NCBI GenBank assembly: GCA_036245525.1
Contig: BTPG01000007.1
Span: 119,970,132-120,034,131 of the forward strand
Reading direction: 5' to 3'
Source: Semisulcospira habei
Lineage: Eukaryota > Mollusca > Gastropoda > Semisulcospiridae
DNA: 64,000 bases
This document shows positions 21,303 through 34,063 of this stretch, piece after piece. The notes beneath the pieces were generated by a model. It was not told the DNA's origin and made no database searches. It was given only the letters and a program-made list of their open reading frames with translations. The first letter of the stretch is position 1. Each line of letters starts with the position of its first letter. A program made the translations under genes and the position numbers.

Positions 21303-24041
21303 TTAGTTATTTGGGTTTAACGCCGAGCAGGCGACTAAGGCCATCTCACGGCGGGACGGGTAAAAATCTGGTCAGCCAGACTAAAAGCAAGGTCTTAAGA
21401 CAAGATGTAAATATAGATTAAAAATCTCAGGCTAAAATGTCGCACGTCTTTAACCTTTAGCACGCTGGTGGCGACATTTGTCACCAGCCGCCATCTTGCT
21501 TCATTATCGGATGGCGACATATGTCGCCACCGCGTGGTCTGTTCGAAATCGGCTATGGTAAACACACTAGGTTGCTATGAAGCCTTTGCAAAGGATTGTG
21601 GGTGATTGTAAATGAGGCTTGCTTCCGTTTTATATCGGCCATCTTGCTAACTTCGAGTGCGTTTGAGCGATTCGAATTTTCTAAGCGAGAGTTTGTTCTG
21701 ACGGCTTTATTTTGACAAAAGATGACCGATGAGGAGTTAGAAGCATTCATCAAGGAATACTTTTATGGAGTCAGATTCCGATGATGAAGACTTTCTTGGC
21801 TTTTTGCCAGAAGACTTGAGATCGAGGGGGGGTGGGTGGGAGATGGTGGTGATGGGCAGAGGAGCGATTCTGAATCGAGTGCTAGTGAACGCAAAAACGG
21901 TGCGTAGTAAGCATTGATTATTATTATTATTTTTTTTAGGATAATAACACAGATAACACAGTTTTAAGAATTGTGACATAATCTTGATTCATTTATTTAC
22001 GTACATGCCAAATTCCACAACCATACATAGAAAAATGAAAAAGTTGTAGGCTTTTGAAGTAAGTAGGGTAGCGTTGGGTTTAGCCCACTCAAAAAGAATG
22101 CAGTTGCAGGGAAAAGAACTGCCAGCGGAAAGCAGAGTGCTAAAGGTTATAAGAAACGTCTACAGACTCTCAAAAAGGGCAAATAAAAAATATTCACATA
22201 GTCTATGAATGCTCAGATCTTGTTAAAAATATTGCATGCTCCCAAGAAATTGAAGATTTTGTCCGGAGGAACATCCCGGAACAAAACCTTCTAGGAGTCT
22301 GCTGTGAAGTGTTTATATCTGGTGTCAATTAGGTCAGCACAATACAGCAAAAAGTGTCGAACAGAAAACTGCTCATCACAGGCAAAACACCATGGACGCT
22401 CATCCTGTTTAAGTAAGTAAGAGTGCGTAACATACGTGTGCCCGATGTGGAGCCGAGCAAGGACAGTCTCCTCACGGCGGCTGCCGCAGTGGAAAGGTAG
22501 ACTGTCGGACAACGTAGGAAGAGCTTCATGAAGCTTGTTCCCTTCCTCTTTGTCCCACTCGGACTGCCACTCGCGGCCTATGTACGCACTAATCACAGGT
22601 TTAAAATCACTAAAAACAGTCTGTGTGTCAGGGACAGGGTCACTGCGGGCACTGTTGGCAGCAGAATCTGTGATTCTGTTGCCTTCGATGCCTACATGGC
22701 CTGGGACCCAAATAAAAATGATGTCATAATATTCCCTCAAGTCTGCGTAGAGCTCTCTAATCTGCACCAGCAGTGGGTGGTCTGTTCCCGCGCCCTGAAG
22801 GGCCTGCAGGGCAGAAAGAGTCAGACAGAATCAGGAAGTTCCGTTCCCGAGACTGATAGGCATGCTTGAGTGCCAGCAGAATTGCCTGCAGTTCTGCACT
22901 AAATACAGAGGAATGGTCAGGTAGGCGGAGCTTAAATAAGCGTCTAGGATGGCGAGAGGACACTGCAGCCGCAGCCACTCTCCCATCCTCAGACTTGGAC
23001 CCATCCGTATAAAGACGACAATAGCCAGGAAAACTTGAAAGGAGTTCATTGAGGCTCTGTTGGTATATGGCTGGTGGAGTACAATCCTTCTTGTGGGCGG
23101 TCAAGTCGGGCAAGATGTCAGGAACTGGTGGAGTGATGTGTTGCAGAGATTCCGAAACTTTGTCCAGGTCCACTCCGGCCGGCTGCAGATGAGGTCGGAC
23201 ACGGAAGGAAAGTGGACGGACAGCTCCCGGATGGGCATCGTAAATCTCTGCAAACAACGGGTTAAAAACACAATCATAGGCAGGATTGTCTGGATGGGCC
23301 TTCAGCTTCAGAACGTAGCTGAGCATGAGGCGGGTGCGGCGGAGCCTGAGAGAAGGCTCCCCTGCCTCGGCATACAGACAAGGAACTGGAGATGTCCTGA
23401 AGGCCCCCAGACATATGCGCAGACCTTGATGGTGAATTGTGTTCAGACGCTGTAGAACAGACTTGGAAGCCGAGCCATAGACCACAGAGCCGTAATCCAG
23501 TTTGGACCGAACAAGGGCCCGGTACAGTCGAAATAAGACAATGCGGTCTGCACCCCAGTCAGTACGACCAACGACACGAAGAATGTCGAGGGCCTTCCGA
23601 CAAGAGGTTCTAAGGTAGTTAACATGGTTGCAGAAGGTCAATCTTTTGTCAAAGATGACCCCCAGAAACTTTGCCTCTTCGGCCACCTGAATTGGCACTC
23701 CAGCAATGCTCAGGGTAGGTTTTGGACAAAATTTCGTCTGTTTAGTAAAATGCACACAGACTGTCTTGGAGGGCGAGAACCTGAATCCGTTGAGAGACGC
23801 CCACCCATGGATGCGATCAACGCACAGCTGCAAGCGCCTCTCAAGGGACGCAAGTCCTCGACCTCGTGCGCACAAAGCAAAGTCGTCCACAAACAAAGAG
23901 CATTCAGAATCATCCTTGACAAGGTTATTTATTTTAATGCTAAATAAAACAGGAGATAGAATGCTGCCCTCCGGGACACCCATCTCCTGTTCAAAGGAGT
24001 CGGAGAGGGTGGAGCCCACACGGACATGGAACGACCTGTTA
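21303..24041 (-). mobile_element. Older I-type LINE, 3' portion (3' UTR, RNase H, RT)
   Basis: The minus-strand 3' end ends in ...ggcgttaaacccaaataactaa (21303). Reading upstream it encodes RNase H (YTDGSKSEDGRVAAAAVSS, FSAELQAILLALKHA, WVPGHVGIEGNRITDSAAN) and reverse transcriptase with a SLFVDDFAL catalytic box. The RT/RNase H frame is broken near 22760. It is interrupted at TTA (24039-24041) by a MITE and resumes at 26775. The proposed 9-bp duplication for the whole LINE is CTCCTGAGA (21291 and 40216). Confidence 0.85.
22291..24019 (-). pseudogene. LINE ORF2 RT-RNase H, frameshifted
   Basis: Two overlapping frames (22757-24019, 420 codons; 22291-22767, 158 codons) carry the RT from SFEQEMGVPEGSILSPVLFS through FVDD to an RNase H split by one frameshift. 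After RNase H comes a Cys-rich tail (CFACDEQFSVRHFLLYC) like the C-terminal motif common in I-group elements. RNase H residues D, E, D and D are recognisable. Confidence 0.8.
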
Positions 24042-24819
24042 TGGCTTCCCTACACGGAGAAACGAAATGCACAAGAAACGAAACATTTTCATTGCATCAA
24101 AATGTCTTTTCCGCACACACAGAAACGCGGTGAAAATTCATTTTGCCTGGTACAGGGGAAGTAACTGTTCACTGACACATGCTCTGGTTTGTATCGGTGG
24201 ATATCGGGTCATATTTCTGACTACCGACGCTTAAAAACTAAACATATAAGAAATGTGTGCCTTCACTTACACAATTAAAGTGAATTGCCGACCATATCGA
24301 ATAAACGTAAGCGCTTTTGAATGCGTAAACAAGGCTGGTTCAAGTGAATTGAGGATGCCGCCGTCTCGAAGCAATAGCCGCCATCTTGTAGGAGACGAAG
24401 AGCAGCCGATGAAAGTGGGGTTCAGAAAACTGACCTAAAATCATATTTTGGTGGTACTTTAGTGATGATACTTGATAGATTCCATTTCGAAAATGATTTC
24501 TCCGCTTAAATCGTACAGAATCGTGCGTCACATCACGCAATTCTAGCCATAATAGACCTGACTCCACGGCATCGCTTTACCATTGCAGTCCTCAGTGTTT
24601 GGGCTTGAATGACGTCAGATTGGGGTGTGACCGAGCGGACGGTGCTGATTGGGCGACGGGTAAAATGTTTCGGCAAAATGTTTCGGCAAAATAGAGACAA
24701 GTTTTATTTCGTGAAATGTGTCGTTTCACATTTCGTGAAACGGTGAAATGTTGGAGAAATGTCTTAAATGCGGACATTTCGACGAAATGTTTCGTTTCGT
24801 TTCTCCGTCTGAGTAAGCC
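24042..24819. mobile_element. PIF/Harbinger-like MITE (TSD TTA)
   Basis: Left end GGCTTCCCTACACGGAGAAA and right-end reverse complement GGCTTACTCAGACGGAGAAA are inverted repeats, flanked by TTA (24039-24041, 24820-24822). It is non-coding. The TTA duplication and GGC-start termini fit PIF/Harbinger; this is an inference without a transposase. Confidence 0.65.
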
Positions 24820-24821
24820 TT

Positions 24822-26767
24822 AAGCGGTCAAACATCTCATAACAGGACGCGAAATAACATACACACTGGAAAACAAAGATACAACAAGAAAGGCAAAGCC
24901 CTTATGGCTCACGTGTATGACCGATCATCACGTCTGACAATAAGTAAAGGGATGGCTTCTGCACTAACAAAATCCATGTTTTCTCAAAATTTAATCAGTT
25001 TTCACACATGTCAAACACCTGTGACCCTTCACCTTTGCGATGAGTTGACTAAATAAGGATACATAGGAAGGTCTTATCAGCTACCTTTGTGCCAAATTTG
25101 ATTATAAAGTTTGCAAAAATGTTAATAACTACAATTATTTGCATTTTATACACATTTGTCGACCTCTTGTGACCCTTGACCTTTCCTGTGGCATCATCCA
25201 AATTAGTATGCACTCATAGGTCTTACCAACAGGTATCCCTGCCCCAAGTTTGGATTTGAAGTTGTGAATAGTAATTGAGAAAAAACATTTCTCGTCAAAA
25301 TATGGCAATTTTTGTACCTATTTCCTGAGGTCTAGTGACCCTTGACCTTTCTGAGGGGTCATTCAAATTAGTATGCATACATAGATAGGTCTTATCAGGT
25401 ATCTCTGTAGCAAGTTTGGGTTTGGAGTTGTGAATAGTATTTGAGAAAAAAACATCTTTTTGTCAAAATATGGCTATTTTTCACCTATTTCCTGAGTTCT
25501 TGTGACTCTTGACTTTTGTGAGGGATCAACCAAATTAGTGTGAATATAAAGGTCTTAACATCAGGTATGTCTTCATGACCCATACCTGATATTAAGACCT
25601 GGTGTCAGGCAGCGGTGTCTGCTGTCTCCGTTCCTCTTCCTACTGGCCATAGACTGGGTCATGAAGATGACCACAGAGCACAGATGAAGTGGAATACAGT
25701 GGACACTGTGGACACAGCTTGATGACCTCGATTTTGCAGATGACTTGGCATTACTGTCCCACACTCATCAACAAATGCAGGACAAGACCACGAGGCTTGC
25801 AGACATCTCGTCCCAAGTGGGCCTCACCATTCACAAACAGAAAACAAAGACAATGAGGCTGAACGCAACCAGGGAAGAACCAGTCTTGCTTGCTGGCACC
25901 CCATTGGAGGAGGTGGAGGAGTCCTTCACCTATCTCGGGAGCATCATAGACAAAAAAGGCGGCCCTGATGCAGATGTTAGAGCACGAATCGGTAAAGCCA
26001 GAGCAGCCTTACTCCAGTTGAAAAAAGTGTGGAGTTCCAGAGAGCTGTCACAACACACCAAAGTCCGGATTTTCAACTCCAATGTAAAAGTAGTTCTCCT
26101 ATATGGAGCAGAGACTTGGAGATTGACAAAAACCACAGTCAACAGAGTACAGACCTTCATGGACAGTTGCCTTAGAAGAATTTTGAAAATCCACTGGCCA
26201 GAAGATCAGCAACGGCAGACTCCGGGAGAGAACAGAGCAGATAACAGCAGAGAATGAAATTGGGCGAAGAAGATGGGGATGGATCGGTCACAGTCTGAGA
26301 AAGCCAGCTTCCAGTATCACTAGGCAGGCATTGTCATGGAACCCCCAGGGAAAGAGGAAAAGAGGTAAGCCGAGAAACTCCTGGCGTCGAGATCTCCAAG
26401 CAGACATCAAGAGACTGGGAACCACCTGGAGTAGAATCGAAGGAGAAGCACAGGACAGGAGTTGCTGGAGGTCTCTCGTCGACGGCCTATACCCGGGTAG
26501 GGGTGACAGGCGTAAGTAAGTAACATCAGGTATCTTTGTACCAAGTTTGGGTCTGAAGTTGTGAATAGTATTTGAAAAAAAAAAAAAAAATTACGTCCCA
26601 AAATAGCTATTTTTGATATATTTTCTGATCCCCTGTGACCTTTGTGAGAGACACTGAAATTTGGTATGTTTAGCAAGGTCATGCCACAAAATATCATCGG
26701 GCCAAGATTGAAAACTGTAGCTTGAATAGTCTCTGAGAAAATGCCAACGTTAAAGTTCGAACTGAGG
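24822..26767 (+). mobile_element. Tandem-repeat element, copy 2, inserted at the MITE end and split by RTE
   Basis: The 155-170-bp units of the family run from about 24900 (cttatggctcacgtgtatgaccg) to 25568 and from 26521 to about 26757, with an RTE between. AAGCCTT occurs on both sides (24815-24821, 26768-26774), a likely duplication of the MITE right end. It is non-coding. Confidence 0.65.
25569..26520 (+). mobile_element. RTE LINE 3' fragment, TSD TAACATCAGGTAT
   Basis: A 5'-truncated RTE containing [22 protein letters not shown] RT sequence, then the C-terminal region [31 protein letters not shown] and [19 protein letters not shown]. It ends gacaggcgtaagtaag. TAACATCAGGTAT occurs at both ends (25556-25568, 26521-26533). 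The frame is intact for 170 codons (25745-26257), then shifts. Confidence 0.85.
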
Positions 26768-26774
26768 AAGCCTT

Positions 26775-28888
26775 TAGACAAAAAATTGTGAATAAAAACA
26801 GGCAGGTGCCCTTTAAAACCCATGTCCGACAAATCAGACATTATACCATACTTCCAGGTAGTGTCATATGCCTTTTCAAGATCAAAGAAAATTGCATAGA
26901 TGCTGCTTGTTGACAAAAGCATCTCTGATAAAAGACTCAAAGCGGACTAGATGGTCAGTTGTACTACGGAAGCGCCGGAAACCACACTGGAGGTCTGTGA
27001 TGAGACCACGTGACTCAAGATGCCACACCAGCCGGGCGTTGACCAAGCGTTCCATAGTCTTACATAAACATGATGTCAAAGCTATTGGCCGGTAGTTGCC
27101 AGAGTCGGAAGGATCCTTACCCGGCTTGGGGATTGGCACAACCACTGCCTGGCGCCAAGATGGCGGAAAACGACCGGTTATCCAGATATGGTTAAAGGCC
27201 TTGAGAAGTATAAGGAGTGAATCCTCAGGCAGATGAGTTAGGAGCTGATAATGGATGGTATCTAATCCAGCAGCAGTCAGTACATTTCTGCATGGCTTGC
27301 TGCAATTCTGAAAACGGAAAGGGGGCATTATAGTCTTCCGAGTTATCTGATATAAAATCACAAGCACAAGATTCTCGCTTCTCCTTCTCTCTCTGGAAGA
27401 AAGGTGAATAATGCTCTGTTGAAGAATTATGGGCAATGGTGGAGGCAAGCAAATTGGCCACAGCCTTTTTATCTGTGACCAAACTGGCACCATCTCTAAA
27501 ATGGCAGACAGAAGCCGAGCCACCCCTGCCCCTAATTCTTCGAACAGCCTTCCAGACTTTTTGGGACGGAGTCCTAGAAGATAAACTCATAAAGATGAGA
27601 CGAAGCGTCTCCAGGAAGCACGGCGTTCGCGTTTAAAAATGTGACGGGCTTTCGCCCGCTGTCTTTTAAATGTTCAAATATTTGCTTGCGACGGATTACG
27701 AAAAGCACGTCGCTGAGCAGATTTGCGTATTTTTGGGGCCTTGCGGCACTCCTCATTGAACCATGGTACTCTCGGCTTCCGAGGGACTGATGTGGAAGTT
27801 CTAGGGATGGTTTCACCTACTACGTCCAACAAAATCAAAGTAAAACAAGAAACAGGTTCTTCAGCTGACATGAGACGAGACTGACAGGGAGGCGAACAGA
27901 GGCCAGTTAGCTTTCTTGAGATTCCAGCGCCCCACCGGCGGATCCTCCCCACAGCTGACCGATGACAGAACTACTGGGAAGTGGTCACTACCACACATGT
28001 CGTCGTGAACCTTCCAGTCAAAGTCCAGCATGAGAGAAGGATCACACACAGTGAGGTCTAGAACAGAACTAGATCCTGAACCTGAGTTAGAGTATGTAGG
28101 TGAGCCATCGTTAAAGACACATAGGTTAAGTTGAGAAAAAACATCTTCTAACATTTGACCTCTGCCATCATAGTGGTCACTGCCCCAAAGGTGAGCGTGA
28201 CCGTTAAAATCCCCCATGAGAATAAAGGGAGGGGGCAGTTGATCTACTAAGTTAAAAATATCATTGCTACTGACCCGCAGTGATGGTGGCAGGTCTTCTT
28301 CAAGGTAACCCGAGCTGCGACAGCCTGAAGACAGGTGTCGATGCTAACTGGGCTACATAAAATTTGGCTACTAATGAGAAGAGCCGCTCCACCTGAGCGC
28401 CTCTCCGAATCAGATCCTTTTTGTATAACGTTAAAACCATTAAAGGATACATGGTCAGAAGTCTTCAGGTAAGTCTCCTGAAGAGATATTACTGAGGGGT
28501 TATAGAACTTGACTAAAAGACGTAATTCCTCAAAGTTAGCTTGAAAACCACGACAATTCCACTGAAGCATAGAGTACATGATTATGTCTTATCTGGGGGT
28601 GAAGAGTTTTTCCCCCCTTTTTCCTTTGCCTTGGAAGGAGTTGAAGAAACAGAGGGGGGCCGGCTCCCGGGCCTCCTCTGGTTCTTCGGAGATGAAGGGA
28701 GTGGAGCTGCCGCAAAATCAGCAATGACAACTTCCACTCCCTCCATCCGCTCCTCCAGTGCAGCATATTTGTTTTGAAGGGGGACATCAGTGTTCCCCTT
28801 CGGGGCCCGTGCGCACAGCGGTCCCATAGATTTCTTAGACCCCTGGTCCTGGGCAGCGTTCCTGCCGCTAGAGTTAGCGGCCTTAGAA
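26775..28888 (-). mobile_element. Older I-type LINE, middle portion (RT N-terminus, endonuclease, ORF1 C-terminus)
   Basis: Continues exactly where 24041 stopped (gacctgtt / tagacaaaaaattg). It encodes RT N-terminal sequence with IDFEKAYDTTWKYGIMSDL-type motifs, the APE domain (MGDFNGHAHLWGSDHYDG at 28217-28165 and MYSMLQWNCRGFQANFEELR at 28579) and the C-terminus of ORF1. Several frameshifts. It is interrupted at AGCGGCCTTAGAA (ending 28888) by the younger LINE. Confidence 0.85.
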
Positions 28889-29106
28889 TTAGTTATTTGG
28901 GTTTAACGCCGAGCAGGCAACTAAGGCCATCTCACGGCGGGAAGGGTAAAAATCTGGTCAGCCAGACTAAAAGAAAGGTCTTAAGACATGATGTAAATAT
29001 ACCTTAAAAAATATGTCAGGCTAAAATGTCGCACAGGTCTTTAAAGAAAACGTCAGAAGACTCTCAAAAAGGTCAAAATAATAGAAACATCATAATCTAT
29101 AAACGC

Positions 29107-29845
29107 TCAAATCTTATTAAAAATATGGCACTCTCTCAGAAAACTGAAGATCTTGTCCGGGGGCACATCCCGGAACAAAACCTTCAAGGAGTCTGCTGTG
29201 AAATGTTTATACCTTGTGTCGATTAGATCAGCACAAGACAACAAAAAGTGTTGAACAGAGTACTGCTCGTCGCAGGCATAACACCATGGACGCTCCTCCT
29301 GTTTAAGTAAATAAGAGTGCGTAACATACGTGTGGCCGATGTGGAGCCGAGCCAGGACAGTCTCCTCACGGCGGCTGCCGCAGCGATAAGGTAGACCGTC
29401 GTACAACTTAGGAAGGGCTTCATGCAGCTTGTTAGCTTCCTCTTTGTCCCACTCGGACTGCCACTCACGGGCTATGTACGCACTAGCCACATGTCTAAAA
29501 TCACTATAAACAGTCTGTGTGTCAGGGACAGGGTCATTGCGGGCATCGTTGGCAGCAGAATCTGCGATCCTGTTGCCTTCCATGCCCACATGCCCTGGCA
29601 CCCAAATAAAAATGATATCATAATATTCCTTCATCAAGTCCGCGTGGAGCTCTCTGATCTGCACCAGCAGTGGGTGGTCATTTCCCGTGCCCTGAAGGGC
29701 CTGCAGGGCAGAAAGAGAGTCAGACAGAATCAGGAAGTTCCTTTCTCTAGATCGATAAGCATGCCTGAGTGCCAGCAGAACCGCCTGCAGTTCCGCACTA
29801 AATACAGATGAGTGGTCTGGGAGGCGGTGCTTAAATGGGCGTCTA
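29107..29845 (-). pseudogene. Younger LINE: RNase H C-terminal half and tail
   Basis: Encodes MQIRELHADLMKEYYDIIFI, WVPGHVGMEGNRIADSAAND and a Cys/His tail (YACDEQYSVQHFLLSCADLI), open for 185 codons. The N-terminal half lies beyond the element inserted at 29846. Confidence 0.8.
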
Positions 29846-30778
29846 CAGAGATGTTTACCCCCAAAAAAAAAAATGGAGTAATGGGCTATGCCAGAAAGAG
29901 TAATCTTGGGTAAAAAGAGTAATGCTTTCTGTCAGCACATTTGATCGTTCTCAATCGCAATCTCACTCAACAAGTTCTTACAAAGCAGTTTTTATTTGCA
30001 CTCGAAATGAGATACAAGTGAAAAGAAAAAAAAAAAAATCACTGTGTTAATTCCAGCATGACTACCCTCAATTTGAAGTTTCAGTATTAGCTATTTGAAA
30101 TTTCAGTAATACTATTAAAATTTCAGTAATACTATTACTATTGTTACCTATTATTTCTGCACTGTTTTTTTATATTGTGCCTTTTATATTAGCACGAGCG
30201 CAAAAATAAAAATGACACACACACATCACTAACCAGGACACATATAGTTTGCACATCTCTGTAATGGGTTAAATAATGGTTAGGCCCCCCCCCCCCCCCC
30301 CCCTTCACTTAATTTTTTTAAAAAATTTTACAAACTTGCACATTGCGAAATTTTCTGATCATTGCACTTAGGTCCAACCAAGGGAAAGCAGACACCGACA
30401 GGTTGGTTTAAATAAAGGGACGTAATCGAGCAAATTGTCCTAGTGTGCTTACTCCCCTTGTTATTGTTTTAATTTGACTAACTCCAACATTTACTTTATT
30501 TCTAGATTTAAAAGGCAACTAATATTAATGATAAATTAGGAAATCATATAAATTATTATTTTATGTACTAATGTTGAATCTGGTCATGGACCCGGTTATG
30601 TTTTGAAGTAGGATTTTGTTTGATCACTTTATAAGAAAAAAAGCGGATTGGAATATGATTTCAAAAATCGTAGTTTTTGTTTTAAATAATCGTAATAGTG
30701 TGAAAAAAATCGTAGTGGCGTAATCTATGCCAAAAATCGTAAGCAATTACTCCAAAATCGTAAGGGTAAACATCTCTG
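29846..30778 (+). mobile_element. 933-bp element, CAGAGATGTTTACCC ends, TSD CGTCTA
   Basis: Near-identical to 13471-14402, with the same termini. It is flanked by CGTCTA (29840-29845, 30779-30784) and splits the LINE RNase H coding region. A 19-base C run lies at 30285-30303. Non-coding. Confidence 0.88.
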
Positions 30779-30784
30779 CGTCTA

Positions 30785-32738
30785 GGATGGCGAGAGGACA
30801 CTGCGGCCGCAGCCACTCTCCCATCCTCAGACTTTGACCCATCGGAATAGATGCGACAATAGCCAGGAAAAATTGAAAGCAGTTCATTGAGGCTCTGTTG
30901 GTATATGGCTGGTGGAGTAGAGTCTTTCTTGTGGGCAGTCAAGTCCAGCAAGATGTCAGGAACTGGTAAGAGCCAAGATGGAGTGATGTGTTGCAGGGAT
31001 TCCGAAACTCTGTCCAGGTCCAATCCGGCCGCCTGCAGATGAGGTCGGACACGGAAAGAAAGTGGACGGACAGCTCCCGGATGGGTATCGTAAATCTCTG
31101 CAAACGATGGTTTAAAAACACAATCATAGGCAGGATTGTCTGGATGGGCCTTCAGTTTCAGAACGTAGCTGAGCATGAGGCGGATGCGGCGGAGCTTGAG
31201 AGAAGGCTCCCCTGCCTCGGCATACAGACTAGGAACTGGAGACGTCCTGAAGGCCCCAAGACATATCCGCAGACCCTGATGGTGAATTGTGTTCAGACGC
31301 TGTAGCACAGACTTGGAAGCTGAGCCATACACCACAGAGCCGTAATCCAGTTTGGACCAAACAAGGGCCCGGTACAGACGAAGTAAGACAGTACGGTCCG
31401 CACCCCAGTCAGTACGACCGACGACACGAAGAATGTCGAGAGCCTTCTGACAAGAGGTTCTAAGGTAATTAATATGGTTGCGGAAGGTAAGTCTTTTGTC
31501 AAAAATGACCCCCAGAAACTTTGCCTCCTCGGCCACCTTAATTGGCACTCCAGCAATGCTCAGGCTAGGTTCTGGAAAAAATTTCGTCTGGTTAGTAAAA
31601 TGCACACAGTCAGTCTTGGAGGGCGAGAACTTGAATCCACTGAGAGACACCCACCGCTGGATGCGATCAACGCACAGCTGCAAGCGCCTCTCAAGGGACG
31701 CAAGTCCTCGACCACATGCGCACAAAGCAAAGTCGTCAACAAACAAAGAGCATTCAGAATCATCCTTGACGGCCTTTACAATGTTATTAATTTTAATACT
31801 AAATAAAACGAGATAGAATGCTGCCCTGTGGGACACCCATCTCCTGTTCAAAGGAGTCGGAGAGGGTGGAGCCCACACGGACATGAACGACCGGTTAGTC
31901 AAAAAATTGTGAATAAAAACGGGCAGGTGCCCTTTAAAACCCATGTCCAACAAGTCAGACATTATACCATACTTCCAGGTAGTATCATACGCCTTCTCAA
32001 GATCGAAGAAAATTGCATAGACATGCTGCTTGTTGACAAAAGAATCTCGAATAAATGATTCAAAGCGGACTAAATGGTCAGTTGTACTACGGAAGCGCCG
32101 GAAACCGCACTGGAGGTCTGTGAGGAGACCCTGTGACTCAAGATGCCACACCAGGCGGGCGTTCACCAGGCGCTCCATAGTTTTACATAAACATGATGTC
32201 AAAAATCGATAGGCCGGTAGTTACCCGGCTTGGGGATCGGTACAACCACAGCCTGGCGCCAAGACGGCGGAAAATGACCAGTTCTCCAGATATGGTTAAA
32301 GGCCGTGAGAAGTACAAGGAGTGACCTCTCAGGCAGATGCGTTAGGAATTGATAGTGGACGGTATCTAGGCCAGCAGCAGTCATTACATTTCTGCAAAGC
32401 TTGCTGCAATTCTGATAATGTAAACGGGACATTATAGTCTTCCGAGTTATCGGACTTAAAATCACAAATACGAGACTCTCGCTTCTCCTTCTCTCTCTGG
32501 AAGAAAGGTGAATAATGCTCCGTTGAAGAATTATGGGCAATGGTGGAGGCAAGCAAATTGGCCACAGCTTTTTTATCTGTAACCAAACTGGCACCAACTC
32601 TAAGATGGCCAACAGAAGCCGAGCCACCTCTGCCCCTAATTCTCCGAACAGCCTTCCATACTTTCTGGGACGGAGTCCGAGAAGTTAAAAATGAGACGAA
32701 GCGTCTCCAGGAAGCACGGCGTTCACGTTTAAAAATGT
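30785..32738 (-). pseudogene. Younger LINE: reverse transcriptase and RNase H start
   Basis: A long open frame (to 32202) contains FFDLEKAYDTTWKYGIMSDL, SLFVDDFALCACG, VAEEAKFLGVIFDKRLTF and the RNase H start YSDGSKSEDGRVAAAAVSSR. A frameshift near 32200 separates the RT N-terminus, which runs on to the SINE insertion at 32739. Confidence 0.82.
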
Positions 32739-33136
32739 TGATTGATTGATTGATTGTACATTGCTTAACGTCCCGACAGCAACCAGGCTTTCTCAGGACG
32801 TGCCTGCACTGCTTGTGAAAAAAATATAAAAAAAATAAACAGAACATTGAATGTATGTTGCCAGCCGGTCAAATACATTAAATAAACCTAACACATAGGG
32901 CCTAAATAAAGCTAAGACCATTTAGCAACACACATCCAATATCAAGAGCTACAGGCAGTGCAGACAGTAGGGAGAGTTTTAAAAAGGCAAATACAGGTGA
33001 ATGGACAAAGGGTAGACAGAAACACATGCCCCAGAATAGAGAGAAAAACCCACCCTGTGGGGCTGACCAGGGTGACCCTGGGAACTAAAAAATACCTAAC
33101 CCCACCCAAGTCCCCCAGGGCAGACCCGGGTGGGGT
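32739..33136 (+). mobile_element. SINE-like element with (GATT)n end, copy 2
   Basis: A 398-bp insertion with the 14-bp duplication ACGTTTAAAAATGT (32725-32738, 33137-33150). It starts with four gatt repeats and ends gacccgggtggggt. The host LINE is antisense to the plus orientation shown. Confidence 0.9.
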
Positions 33137-33150
33137 ACGTTTAAAAATGT

Positions 33151-34063
33151 AACGGGCTTTCGCCCTCTGTCTTTTAAAGGTTAAAATATTCACTTGCGAC
33201 GGATTACGGAAAGCACGTCGCTGAGCAGATTTGCGCGCTATTTGGGCCTTGTGGCACTCTTCGTTGAACCATGATACTCTCGGCTTTCGAGGGACTGATG
33301 CGGAAGTTTTAGGGATGGTTTCACCCGCTACGTCCAACAAAATAGTAGTAAAAGAAGAAATAGGTTCTTCAGATGACATGACCACCTCCTCTGTAAGACG
33401 AGACTGACAGAGGGAGGCGAACAGAGGCCAGTTAGCTTTCTTGAGATTCCAGCGCCCCACCGGCGAATCCTCCTCACAGCTGACCGATGACAGAACTACT
33501 GGAACTGGGAAGTGGTCACTACCACACAGGTCGCCGTGAACCTTCCAGTCAAAGTCCAGCATGAGAGAAGGATCACACACAGTGAGGTCTAGAACAGAAC
33601 TAGATCCTGAACCTGGGTTAGAGTATGTAGGTGAACCATCGTTAAAGACACATAGGTTAAGTTGAGAAAAAACATCTTCTAACATCTGACCTCTGCCATC
33701 ATAGTGGTCACTACCCCAAAGGTGAGCGTGACCGTTAAAATCCCCCATGAGAATAAAGGGAGGGGCAGTTGATCAACTAAATTAAAAAAATCATTACTAC
33801 AGACCCGCAGGGATGGTGGCAGATAAATACTGCATATGGTTATGGTCTTCTTCAAGGTAACCCAAGCTGCGACAGCCTGAAGACAGGTGTCGATGCTAAC
33901 GGGGCTACATAAAATTTGGCTACTAATGAGAAGAGCCACTCCACCCGAGCGCCTCTCCGAATCAGAGCCTTTATGTACAACGTTAAAACCATTAAAGGAC
34001 ACAGGGTCAGAAGTGTTCAGGTAAGTCTCCTGAAGAGATATTACTGAGGGGTTATAGCACTTG
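33151..34063 (-). pseudogene. Younger LINE: APE endonuclease
   Basis: Encodes MSFNGFNVVHKGSDSERRSG, MGDFNGHAHLWGSDHYDGRG and LCGSDHFPVPVVLSS, the phosphate-handling GDFN and SDH motifs of APE endonucleases. One frame shift lies near 33750. The N-terminal codons lie beyond the insertion at 34064. Confidence 0.8.
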
